A stretch of DNA of 64,000 bases from Sycon ciliatum (Eukaryota > Porifera > Calcarea > Leucosolenida > Sycettidae): contig NC_088645.1 in the NCBI RefSeq assembly GCF_964019385.1, forward strand, positions 37,743,132 to 37,807,131, given 5' to 3'. This document shows, piece by piece, positions 52,669-63,490 of this stretch. A program made the position numbers and the translations under genes. The notes beneath the pieces were generated by a model. The model saw only the letters and a list, made by a program, of their open reading frames with translations, made no database searches and had not been told where the DNA came from. How positions within the stretch are numbered: position 1 is the first letter of the stretch; each line of letters begins with the position of its first letter.

Positions 52669-52913
52669 CCGTAAATGCCGATATTTATTTAGAAACGAAA
52701 ACTAGTCGTTTCTCTTCAACCCCCCCCCCCCTACCTGAGAAATGAACACATATAAATGCTACTTAGTATTGATATTGTTGGTGTTTTTTTTTCTGGACAT
52801 GCTCACGCATGCAAACATTTACATCGACATTTTTCGAGAAACGAACAGGCGCTCAACATCCTCCCCTAAAAACGACTAGTTTTCGTTTCTAAATAAATAT
52901 CTATATTTACGGA
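52669..52913. repeat. MITE in intron 6
   Basis: CCGTAAATGCCGATATTTAT and AACGAAAACTAGTCGTTT at the left, inverse at the right (to ATTTACGG). Arms of about 45 bp; includes a C run in the middle. Confidence 0.85.
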
Positions 52914-52973
52914 TGGTCCCCAACTATGTTATTGACTTTTTTTAAATACCTTTGCCATTTGTTTGCTTACCAG

Positions 52974-53270
52974 GTGTCACTTGATGGGTACATGTCCCTG
53001 AATGGCTTTACTGGAGGCGTCAATGACAACTCGTTCGTGACCGAGCAGGAGGCCATTATTGCACCATTCTGGGCAACGCGCTCCAAGAATCTTTCCTGCT
53101 CTCTTGGTAAGGTGACGACACATCGTGTCAGTGAGTCGGTGGACAGCGCCACGTTTGCCGCCATCAAAAATGCGGTGAAAGAGAAGTACAGGGGAGACGA
53201 CGAATTTCGGCCACGCGAAGCCATCCTCACAACCTGGTTAGAGATTCCCGAGAATAATCAACATAACAAG
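52974..53270 (+). CDS. Exon 7: NIDO domain, middle
   Basis: 99 codons, phase 0 to 0. VSLDGYMSLNGF matches the NIDO 'VNTNGFISF' strand, IIAPFWA is the conserved 'APFWAD' block, and AILTTWLEIPENNQHN corresponds to the 'ATWxxVGYY' region before the 'NTFQ' strand of exon 8. Confidence 0.92.
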
Positions 53271-53606
53271 GTAGGCGATGGCTCAGTGTCGGTGATGATG
53301 TCAATACAATTTCATGCATAGTGATACAGGAGATTCACCTCTTGGGCAGCATTGCAAGGCACTCCTCCCAGGAGGGCTGCATCAAGCTGATATTGTAGCA
53401 TGAAAAGAGGAATATGAGTTTGGCTGTGGTTGAGCATGTGTGAGTGGGGTGCCGATGGGCTTGCAAACCTCCAGTTGTGGCACGTGGTCCCCGAACAGAA
53501 TACTTTCCATGACGTCGCATCACGTCATCTGCACCGAAAGGGTCCAAATCAGATTCTATTGTCCTCTAAGATCAATCTCTGATCTGCCATGTTTTGTTCC
53601 TCGCAG

Positions 53607-54005
53607 CGCAACACATTCCAGGCTGCGATCATCAGTGACGACTGCCAGTCGTTTGCAGTACTTCAATATCCTAAGAACGGAATCAGCTGGAAAGGCATTC
53701 CTTATCCAGTCATGGCAGCCGGCAAAGTCCTGCCAACCTCTGGAACTCGCCAGGTTAATCCGATCGCGGGGGTGTATAACCTGACTAACGGCTGCAGCAA
53801 AAAGCTGCGCGCAAGAAAACACTGTCTGGACTCGGTGACTAATGCATCAGCGAAGCCGCAAGCATACCATCTCATGACTCGCTGCCCAGACACCAAGGAA
53901 CAGGCATCCGCCAGGATTATTGAACTAACAAGAAACATCGGAGTAGGATTAGAATGTGCCATTGTCGGTGGAATACATCTTGATTCAGATACTAAGATAT
54001 CTTCG
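53607..54005 (+). CDS. Exon 8: end of NIDO and start of AMOP domain
   Basis: 133 codons, phase 0 to 0. RNTFQAAIISDDCQSFAVLQ and NGISW close the NIDO domain. The second half has MTRCPDTKEQASARIIEL, matching the AMOP 'CPCTLEQA' motif, and ECAIVGG before the CC of exon 9. Followed directly by a GA dinucleotide repeat in the intron (54025-54052). Confidence 0.9.
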
Positions 54006-54015
54006 GTAAGTTAAG

Positions 54016-54054
<39 letters not shown>

Positions 54055-55155
54055 TGTGTTATGGTGCGTTCTTGTATTCTCTAGCTTCTCGGAGAAGAAG
54101 AAAAGGAAAGTCGAAGAAATTGGTGTAGTTTAAGGTGGCTCGTACCTAAATTGAAGACTAGTCTCAGTACCATTGTCTTTCTTCATTATTTTCAAGCTGA
54201 GAATGTGAGCGTAGCAAGTTTGGAGTAGAAATATTATGGCCTTTTGCCCCTCGTGGGTTCGAGCCTCCCCGGTGAAAACTTGTTTTCTTCTTTTTTGGTA
54301 GTGGTTGTGACAAGAGTAGCTTCTATAATGGACTCAAAAGGTATGTTCTGCTGGTAACAGAAACATGAAACCTGGCAGGCACCTTTTCATCAATCAAGAG
54401 AACATACTTACCAATTTTAAAGAAATCCCTAAAGCAGTTGGCAATTTCTTGATGGCAGTAATATGTAAATTTACCCCCAAATCGACAAATTGAGAGCAGT
54501 TGAGATAGTATGCTTCTGGTAGCTGAAGGCGGCTATAACTTTGCAGACTGTTCCCATTATAATCTTAAAAATACATCTGCAACATTGGAATGAACTCTAT
54601 CAGGCCATTACGTTTGATTTTAATTGATGTTTTGGTCCACCTCACACATCAGCCAAAAATTTGATTCAGTAAACCGTGCTCCTAGGTACTTCACATTGAT
54701 TCAAATGTCAAATGTCAAATGTCTAATGTTTAGCATAGGAACCACATAGCTTGGCTGCGCCTCTTGAAGAAATGACGCAAAGCTATCGGGCAAATTTCGG
54801 GACCCCACGGAGTACCGATATTTGCGTTCCAAACCCAATGAGATTGTTAGTATGGGAAGCCAAGAACTCTGAAAAGAAAGCCTAGCCACCATATTTGACT
54901 TGGTTGGACTGCAGAAATCACCCCTTATATACCTTATTATTATTATTAGACACAATCTCATAGCATGTGACAAGCATAGCTAGTGCAGGGACAGAATCCC
55001 CTGAGACAAGGGCGTTGAGCCAGCCACGGCAATTGTAAGCTAGGAAAACAAAGCAAAAATAATATGAATTAAAGCAGAAAATGAATGGAAAATTACAAAG
55101 AAAAACGATTAACGGAAGTGAGCACTATCAAAATTCGTACCTGAACAGAAAACTA
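54006..55155 (+). other. First part of intron 8
   Basis: GA repeat at 54025-54052. A GTGGGTTCGAGCCTCCCC word (54261) resembles a tRNA B box. Otherwise unassigned AT-rich DNA. Confidence 0.45.
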
Positions 55156-55641
55156 CAGTCCAACCTCGTTCAAGGGACCGAACAAGTTTGTTTGTTTTTT
55201 CGGGAGTTCTTCGTACCCAGATCTGAAGAAAAAACTTGATATGCATAACATATGGATTGTATTCATGTGAAGGTGCATGCTGTGGCAAATGTAAAACATT
55301 GTTTTCATAACATAACCCAGCAACAGGTAAGTACAATGTGTAAGGACTTCATGACAGCATTACATCCGTCTTGTAGCATGTTTTGCCAGCACAAGAGGCC
55401 TCGACTATCGGGAAAAACTACAGCCAGCGTACCCACGGAGACCGAAAGTTCGTACTACACGCTGATCTTGTTCAAATCACGCTTGAAGTTAGTTCGTCTT
55501 CACGAACGTTCGCCGCACAGAGTTCGTCGTAAACGAATATTTTTGACTTGATAAGATGCCTGGCCAACCATAGGGTTGGCCCTAGTTCGTACTAAAGGAA
55601 AGTTCGCCTTATCAGTGTTCATACTAACGAGGTTTTGACTG
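55156..55641. repeat. TA-flanked pogo-like MITE in intron 8
   Basis: CAGTCCAACCTCGTTCAAGG at the left, CTAACGAGGTTTTGACTG at the right, TA on both sides. 486 bp. Confidence 0.82.
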
Positions 55642-55967
55642 TACAACACAATAGTCTGAATAAGACAATAGTAGAGGCAAAATGCTGGGATGTGGGTTTT
55701 GTGCAAAATGCTAGGAAAAAGTGTTTTAATCCCTCCCATTTTTCGGGACTGACATTATTCTGATGGGATTAAAGAGCTGGGCAATTTTGAACGAAATCAA
55801 TCTGGCCGTTTTTGTTGGGTTCCGAGATATTTTGCACATGTGATGGAATATGAGGCGCCAAAGAATCCGTGTGTACGCGAGTGCTGCATGTGTGCGTGTG
55901 TGCGTGCCTGCGTGGAAAAGTAGCGGTTCATTGATCGATATTGTATTTTTTCTGTATTGTCTCCCAG

Positions 55968-56148
55968 CACTGCTGCTACGGTCGCGGCGGGAACCTGATT
56001 GATTTCGGTTTCTACCGACCTTTTCAGCAACTGTCCGATGCTGACTCTAAGTTACGCTCAGCTTGTCATGTCGGAGGTGTTCTGTCACACTTCTTTTCAA
56101 ACCGTAACTCTCCCAAGCCCGCTGACGAGCGTGTTCCATTCTTGATGG
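55968..56148 (+). CDS. Exon 9: end of AMOP domain
   Basis: Phase 0 to 1. HCCYGRGGNLIDFGFYRPF is the AMOP 'QCCYD-x-x-G-x-L' ending. Then ADSKLRSACHVGGVLSHFFS. Acceptor CTCCCAG, donor GTAAGA. Confidence 0.85.
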
Positions 56149-56986
56149 GTAAGATCTGTGTTAAGTGTGCTGTGCCTGCCATTCGCAACCGTACATGAAA
56201 TGAGGTTCACACATGAATGCGAAACTACCGTATTTCAGTGCTGGCACAGGACAGCGCCTAGTGAAGAGTTATCACCAGCAAATCGCTGACAAAGAAATTG
56301 CAGCTCATGTCGACATCTCCAGAAAGTGAGACCAATCCGGCGGACACACTCTGAAGCTCACAGAGGACCGGGCAAAGGAGCTAATCAAAATAAACACCAT
56401 GTCCTGAGTGAAACTCTCGTGCAAAGGACTTTCAGGAAACTAGCCGAAAAGCCTGGTGCAAGGCGTTAGGACTTAGGTGCAATACGCACAGGTGCTACAT
56501 CTAGCGGAAGCTATCACTGTGCTGCATGTACAAGCACTAGCGTGAGTGCTGATCAGCAAGTACGACAAGCGCAAGAGACGATTTGAAAAAGGACACTGAT
56601 ATGGCGTTGCCTTTTTGTCTCAAACAAAGCCGCATCATTGCAACGGACGGGGATAGCACTTACAGCGAACACGTGGGCAGTCTCACTCAGCTTCTGAGCG
56701 GCGAGTTGACAGGCACGCACTGGCTGTGAGCGTGATTCGAGACGAGGAGAAGTGGAACAAGCTATCGTGCAGCAGCTGTCCGGATCTAACCTTTTGAGCT
56801 CTTCCTCCAGGGACGATAGTGGCGAAGAGGACGTGTAACTTGCTTGAAATTTCGGCTGAGTTGCTTACTGACATGTAAATAATCATGTGCATAATGCTTT
56901 GGGATCGTGGCATGCTTCAAATATATGTATTTCCTTCCTGAGACAAATGTGAAGATAAGCGCCAACTGTAACTGGGCGGACCAAGA

Positions 56987-57160
<174 letters not shown>

Positions 57161-57319
57161 GCCCAACATTGTCCCATGATAATGATTTCTTGAGTTTTTG
57201 GACATTGTATTGCATTGCTGCTCCATCTACATGGGTGTGTTTGTGTTTTTTTCAGGGTGCAATTTTTAAAAGGAAGAAAATATTAAGATAAAAATGATTA
57301 ATGTGAAGAGGTTAATTAA

Positions 57320-58340
57320 CCCTTTGAGGACTACCAAAAACCACCTGGATTCCTACCATTTTCAGGCGAAAAATCGGTATTTTCTAAAATTGATCTAGTG
57401 TCATAAAATCCGGTTCTAAAGAGACATAGACATCAGTAGGCAACAAAAACCAAAGTTTCTACATCATATTTCCATTATAGTGGTCAGAATGGTCAATTCA
57501 AAATAGGTGTATGTTGCGATTTTCTCCAAAAAATCGGGATTTTCAACAAATAATATAGTGTCCTAAAGTTTGATTCTAAAGAGACATTGACATCAGCTGT
57601 CATCCTCAGAAAAGTAAAAAGGATCACACTGTTCATCCTCGCTATCGCTGCTCATAAAGATAATGCCGAAGGCCTCAGACAAGGAGACACTTGACAGGTT
57701 ACGTGCCATCGGCACTCTCAACAAAGTAGCAAGTTAGTTTCAAATTCCAAATAATTTCTCGATCGTCGCATTCTCTGAGTACACTCGGACGTCTCTTATC
57801 CGGGCACCTTGGGACCGGGCACTGCCCGTATCTCAGATTTGCCCGTATCTCAGAATAACTCATCTACCATGTATCATATTACTTTTTGAAGAAGTTTATT
57901 TGGAACGTATTGCACATGTTCAGGATACAAAAGGAACCCATTGATAAAAATGTGTGGATTACATAGGTTGGCAGTGAAAAATAAGCACTTCCGAATACAG
58001 AAAAAGTTCAAAACCCCCAAATTCGAAGCATTTTTGCCATAGGAACTCAAGCTAAAGGTGCCCGGTAGAGAGACGTGCCCGTATCTGAGGCGTCCGGATA
58101 AGAGGCGTTTGAGTGTATACTCAAATGTGGCCGGTTCTCCACGGGACCGATGCGGATCGACTGCGACATGCCTCACCTTGATGAAGAATCAGATCGTAGT
58201 CGTCTGAGCAACATATGAGCGACATCAAGCACCTACAAATATATCGATATCGCCATTTTCTCAAAAATGGATATACTCGTCTTTAGGAATCTAGCTATAC
58301 CTAAAAAAAAACGGATATTTTCGTCCTTCGTCCTCTAAGG
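57320..58340. mobile_element. piggyBac-like non-autonomous element
   Basis: CCCTTTGAGGACTACC at the left and the near inverse GTCCTCTAAGGG at the right, flanked by TTAA on both sides (57316-57319, 58341-58344), the piggyBac hallmark. On the minus strand at 57707-57591 a 38-codon acidic peptide (MARNLSSVSLSEAF... SSDSEDEQCD...) resembles the acidic N-terminus of such transposases. Contains a nested TA-flanked MITE. Confidence 0.8.
57782..58115. repeat. TA-flanked MITE nested in the piggyBac-like element
   Basis: CACTCGGACGTCTCTTATCC and inverse GGATAAGAGGCGTTTGAGTG, TA on both sides. Words GCCCGTATCTCAGA repeat inside. Confidence 0.85.
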
Positions 58341-58550
58341 GTTAAGAAGTCTGAGTAGAAGCAAGCGAAAAGGGTACTGGTAAAGAAGGGGGTAATCAGG
58401 AAGTGAGATAATAAGAGATCTTTGCGCCTAAGATGCGCCATTATGTTTCCCCCGTTTTGCGCCTAAGATGCGCCATTCTGTTTCCCTTCTTTGCTACAAA
58501 AGGGTGAAGTTCACTATCTGTTAGCCATTCTACATTATCAGCATTCACAG

Positions 58551-58979
58551 ACGAGATCCTGATGATCGAAACAGCTGTGTCTGAAGGAACAGAGTACCAA
58601 CTGAAGTGTCGTTTTGCTGAAGGTGTGCTGTGGCAACTTGTTGAGGTCGGCCGGAGAGCGCAGCGGTGTGGTGTGGTGGTTGATAAGAATCTAAACTGGT
58701 ACTTGGAACAACAAAGAGTAGAAGCAACACCAGGATGTGGTTGTCACGAAATACAGACACGTCCCTGTCTGACCACCGTAAATTTGACCATCGCAATTCA
58801 GATCCTTTTTGGGTAAATGTAGACCGGTGCTTGAAGTGCTGCGTATACTTCGGACAATGCAGTACCTATGTACTATGCAGGACCGATGCAATCCGTGTAG
58901 CGTGGAACCAGTCAGGAAGAGGATTACCAAATTTAGATACGCGAATTTATACGTACACCATTTGTCAGCGTAGGAATAG
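58551..58979 (+). CDS. Exon 10: cysteine-bearing linker between AMOP and VWD, frame disturbed
   Basis: Acceptor TTCACAG at 58550 and donor GTAATG at 58980 give 429 nt, phase 1 to 1, which fits exons 9 and 11. The first part reads DEILMIETAVSEGTEYQLKC (perhaps Ig-like) to LTIAIQILFG, then meets TAA at 58814. The overlapping next frame carries CLKCCVYFGQCSTYVLCR, like the CC-x(6)-C-x-x-Y segment before VWD in MUC4/SUSD2, and the original frame is open again near the end (TPFVSVGIG). Two compensating indels, either assembly errors or real, would explain this. A donor at 58813 exists but gives the wrong phase for exon 11. Confidence 0.6.
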
Positions 58980-59123
58980 GTAATGTCTACTTGGCAGCAC
59001 ATTAAAAACTTTTCCTCACACAATTTTAAAGGGTTTACTTCGAAAGATTTCCTTGAAAATTCTTTCAATGAATAAAGATGTAATGTTGACAATCAGCTTC
59101 CCTTCCATATTTCTCTTGCCCAG

Positions 59124-59315
59124 GTGTCGCTTTCGGAGATCCTCATCTTGTAAGCTTCAGAGGAAAGAGTTTCGATTTCCATGTTGTGGGGGAGTTTGTT
59201 CTTGCCGCCGTAAGCGGAGTTAATCATAGCCTGGAAGTTACCGCACGGATGGAAGTGCATCCGTTATCAAATGCTGCCAATTTTACATCGATTACACGTG
59301 TCGCAATCCGAATTA
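59124..59315 (+). CDS. Exon 11: start of VWD domain
   Basis: 64 codons, phase 1 to 1. GVAFGDPHLVSFRGKSFDFH and VVGEFVLAAV is the canonical VWD opening (GDPH-x-x-x-F-x-G, then GEFVL). Followed by LEVTARMEVHPL and SITRVAIRI, the third and fourth strands. Acceptor TTGCCCAG, donor GTAAGT. Confidence 0.93.
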
Positions 59316-59334
59316 GTAAGTATATGCATCCGTG

Positions 59335-59522
<188 letters not shown>

Positions 59523-59846
59523 GCACATCTGTCTTCTCTTTCTCGGACTCTTCTTGACTTTTCTTTCATTCTCCTGGGTGGTTACCAACAGCCAGTGTAT
59601 GCCGGAGTATGTGGTGTGGTGTGTGTGTAAAAAAATGAAAAAATGAAAAGTCACTTCAAACAGCTGTGTGGTGAATACCAGGCTAAAAATAGTGGCGGTC
59701 AATTCATCAGCCTTGCAAGCTGTTGAATGGTGTAATCCCAGCACAAGCTGCTATGTCTAACATAGCTGTTCGCTATCATCGCTTCCGCGATGGGCATGTC
59801 TGAGGTCTGAGGTGTGTTTGAGTGTTTATGTTCGTCTGTGTGTATA

Positions 59847-60158
59847 CCGTATTATCTCTAATATAAGCACAGTCTCCAATAATAGCACATCTCCAATAAT
59901 AGAACACCTTGGAGCGGCATTCAAAAAATAGAGTGCTCAGTCTCCATTATAAGCACACTGTGTAAATTCATTATCTGGACCGGCGAAAAAACCCTGAAAT
60001 GTGTGTGTCTGACATGAATTTGGCATGGCAACAAGCCTCTGAAATGAGGTTGAAATAATAATGGAACAGTCTCCAATAAAGGAACGTCTCCAATAATAGC
60101 ACGGTGCGGAGGTACATTGAAAAAATAAAGGACCGTGGTTATATTAGAGATGATACGG
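59847..60158. repeat. TA-flanked MITE in intron 11
   Basis: CCGTATTATCTCTAATATAA at the left and its near inverse TTATATTAGAGATGATACGG at the right. Interior repeats CTCCAATAATAGCAC. Confidence 0.85.
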
Positions 60159-60470
60159 TATGTGTATATGTGTGTATGTGTGTGTATGTGTGTCTGTGTG
60201 TATCTGTGTGTCTGCGTGTGTGTCTATGTGTGTCTATGTGTGTCTGTGTGTTTATGTATGTATATGTGTGTATATGTGTGTACATGTGTGTCTATGTGTG
60301 TCTCTGTGTGTATGTGTGTCTGTGTGTATCTGTGTGTGTGTATGTGTCGATGTGTATCTGTGTGTGTCTGTGTGAGTCTGTGTGTGTCTGTGTGTGTCTG
60401 TGTGTGTCTGTGTGTGTCTGTGTGTGTGTGTCTGTTTGTGTCTATGTGTGTCTGTGTGTGTCGATGTGTG
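60159..60470. repeat. TGTGTG(TA/TC)-type repeat in intron 11
   Basis: About 310 bp of GTGTGTCT/GTGTGTAT units starting directly at the MITE border. Confidence 0.92.
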
Positions 60471-60649
60471 GGGTCGAATTTCCTTGGGCACTGCCTGTGA
60501 GTGCAAGCGGTCACATCACATAGCTCAATAGGCTACTCTGCCAAACAGTGCAAAGTGACCACAAGAGAGTTGAGCCCAAGGCAGGGCTACATACAAGCCG
60601 GTATCTGTCTTGAAGAGGGTGCAACTACTGTATGCGAGCCCGTCACATA

Positions 60650-60836
60650 CAGTGAAAGCTCGTTAAGAAGAACCGACTGATAAGACAAACTTTCGCTTTA
60701 GAAGAACTAGTGTTCATAGCTCTGTTGGATAAATCACTGTGTATTCATTGGGTATAAAATACGGATAAGAAGAACTCCCGTTATTGCGAACAAATACCAT
60801 GGGTCCCTTGGTGTTCGTCCTAAAGAGGTTTGACTG
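60650..60836. repeat. TA-flanked pogo-like MITE in intron 11
   Basis: CAGTGAAAGCTCGTTAAGAA at left, GTCCTAAAGAGGTTTGACTG at right, TA on both sides. The right half is shared with module M (about 26865-26895) and 34006-34034. Confidence 0.78.
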
Positions 60837-61273
60837 TAATGTTAAGTTCTGCCATCGCAGACCCAATAGCTGGAGTTACACATGAACTCTTGGGGGTGAT
60901 TTCTTGCCTTGCTTCTAGGCATGGGACATAATAGACTGCAGGTGGTGTCAACAAATGATGCCTGCTCCATTTCTTGGTTGGTCATCTTAATTAAGTTTCC
61001 TTGTTCACCACGGGCATTGACCATATCCAAATGAGCAGTGATCAGCACTGAGAAAGTATGTTTTTAGATCACGCGTAGGGGCTAGCTGGTCCGGTGCAAC
61101 CATGGAAAGGCAACTGACATCCTCCTTTCATGTTGTGTTGCCCGTACGATATTCTCGCACTGGGTTCCGTAAACTTGCAACCGTCAACTTCGCCAATAAC
61201 GACTGCAGATATAACGCAAATTCAGCAATAACCACAGAGTTTGCATGCCCAGAGCAAAGTCCCATCTAACTAC

Positions 61274-62079
61274 TTGGTCCGCGTCAGTGATATTGTCGCT
61301 TATCTTTCAGCTTTGTTTATATGTCGCCAATGCTTACTTGGGAGCCCATTTCATCCCAATTTTGGATAGCAAGTTAGTTTGCTAGTACCTGAAAGGTCTG
61401 GCTAGAGTTCGAGTGGATTTCGAGAGCGACAGGTGGGTGATTCTGATTGATACAGCGCCGCATCAAAATAGATTATCTTGTTACGCTGTGCAGGCAAGAG
61501 CAGCGCAAGCCACAAGAAAGTAATCGGCTACTCGGAATCAGCTCCATTTTGCTGAACGGCCGAGATCGCTCACCTCAGGGATCGCTCATCAAGCTGAGAT
61601 CGCAGCTCCCTTACCTCCAGCTCCTCGCTCGGAGTATCCAGCGCGTCGTAGAGATTTGCAAGTACATGTACTGTACGCGTCGTCGTCGTTCAAAATAAAA
61701 TCTTGCAAAGAACGGCGTCTGGTTTGAACCACACAGGCTGTCGTGCTGCCCAGGCGAAGTCCTATAGAGAAGGTGACCGTCACGATCGACTTCTCTTTAG
61801 AAAATAGCCAGGTAGCGGAGAGGAAGAGAGATGAGCTTGAAAAAGCAAGAGAGTCGATCCCGAGCAAAAATATTTGTTGCCAGCGCCGAGAGCAGCTACG
61901 AGGAGGACCGAAAAAAGTGGGAACCCTTCCTTGGACAATAAATTCCTCGCAGCAAGTTGTCATTCTATACCTTACTGTCCATAGTAGCAAGTTTTATCAC
62001 TTCAGGTGCATGCGTTCATGTCCAAAGTCTAAGTTCAAATTGTCGAAAGATAAGCGACAATATTGCTGACGCGGACCAA
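61274..62079. mobile_element. Unclassified TIR element, 806 bp, in intron 11
   Basis: TIR of about 34 bp: TTGGTCCGCGTCAGTGATAT then TGTCGCTTATCTTTC, with its near-exact inverse at the right. No clear target duplication (CTAC at left, CTAT at right). Contains an open stretch with VAERKRDELEKARESIPSKN (about 61806-61875), coiled-coil-like, no homology recognised. The left arm interior also includes the TTCGCCAATAACGAC family word just outside. Confidence 0.72.
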
Positions 62080-62929
62080 CTATATATTCAAACAAAAAAA
62101 CTCTAATACATATATGGAGACTTCCACTGTTCACGATAAATCTGCAGTTGAACTCCTTTTATTTTTATTCGATTCATACTGACAATAACTGAGAAATCTA
62201 ACTCATACTAACATGAGAGAGACACGAAGGAGCCAAGAACTGAATGAGCTAGCCTCGCTTGGCTGCGCAGAACTACAACAATAATTATTTACATATAAAA
62301 CGAGCGAAACCAAAATATGTGTACGTCAGCAAGTGAGGAAAACACTGGACCGTAAACTACCCAGCACAGCTACTCAGTACACAAAAACTGCAAATGTGTC
62401 AATATGAATGAAAGGTAGCTGGTTTCAGATAAATGAAACCTGCAGACAAGTCTTGCATCTCTCATAGCTAAAGATACAAACGCACGCAGATAAACCAGTC
62501 AATGGTACAACCATGACTCACAACAACCGAAACCCTGCGTAGGTGCAGGAAAACCGCACCGACAGCATGAGACTCATGACAATCGTCACAGCCTTCAGCG
62601 AAACGATACTTCGCGAAACGACGCTTCGCGAATATGGACATTTTTCTGAAGCCCCGCCGAGTGTCGTTGCACGCGAAGTTGACTGTTTTAACAATATTAT
62701 TACTATCGACATAGTCGTGGTGAATCACTTATGTGCAATAGGGTTGGGTATAAGGACAAACCTCTTGGTGTAGGGAATTGTGCTTTGGAAGCAAACACAG
62801 CATGATATCAGTTGGGCGAGCAATATAAATAATGAAAAAAATCCTTACTGTCACTGGACAGCGCAGTGATCAAAACATGGCGTACAGAGCACATTACAAG
62901 CGAAAATCCAGCGGACCAAAAGGTGAGTA
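62080..62929 (+). other. Unassigned intron 11 sequence
   Basis: Contains part of the CGAAGTTGACTG MITE family (62590-62690, with CTTCGCGAAACGA repeats); otherwise nothing recognised. Confidence 0.45.
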
Positions 62930-63146
62930 CTGTAAAAGCTATACAATTATAACGAAGTGCTAACTCTAACGAGTTAACGAGGAGTACTCTGTCGTTAAAA
63001 TAGAAATCGTTATACAGAAATCGATACATACACTGTCCTATTGAGCGTTGGGAATAAGTGAGAATCGTTACCTTTGGTACACGTAAACCAGTCAATGTTG
63101 GGAAATCGTTATACATGCGCCAGAGTTAGAATAATGGCCTTTACAG
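62930..63146. repeat. TA-flanked MITE in intron 11
   Basis: CTGTAAAAGCTATACAATTA at left and TAATGGCCTTTACAG at right, TA on both sides. Interior words AAATCGTTATACA repeat. Confidence 0.78.
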
Positions 63147-63328
63147 TAGGCACCTTTTTGGTCCGCCGAATTCTCGTCCAGACTGGATGTCTGTAGTCCT
63201 GTCTCAAAGGCAGGCTGGCAATAACTGTCTCCGAGCTGCAGAGCAGTGTTCCTTTTTTTTTATTAAACATCTGCCACATTGCCAGCGCCTGTCTATTGTG
63301 TGGTGTTTTGTCCGTACTGACCATTCAG

Positions 63329-63490
63329 CACAAGGCACGTCCAAACACACTGAAGAGGTGTACTCGAATGAAATCGGCCGCCTTGAGTCTAATTCACCGT
63401 ACTCGTCCTCACCGGGAGTTGTTCACCTTGGAAGTTTCTCTGTCAAGGTCGATGTGCAGCGTCACCCAGTATTGGCCCTATCGCTGCACA
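63329..63490 (+). CDS. Exon 12: VWD domain continued (last exon in view)
   Basis: 54 codons, phase 1 to 1, acceptor ACCATTCAG, donor GTAAGT. Reads TQGTSKHTEEVYSNEIGRLE ... VVHLGSFSVKVDVQRHPVLA. The alternation of hydrophobic strands fits the middle of a VWD domain but has no signature motif, so its place rests on phase and context. The gene must continue beyond the window. Confidence 0.68.

Noticed and set aside
58558-58576. CTGATGATCGAAAC, hammerhead-like core in exon 10
   Set aside because: Only two bases separate the CTGATGA and GAAAC words, so there is no stem II; it is coding sequence.
61743-62069. 108-codon open frame as an extra exon of the host gene
   Set aside because: It lies wholly within a TIR element, has no matching splice sites in phase 1, and the VWD exons on both sides already join in phase.
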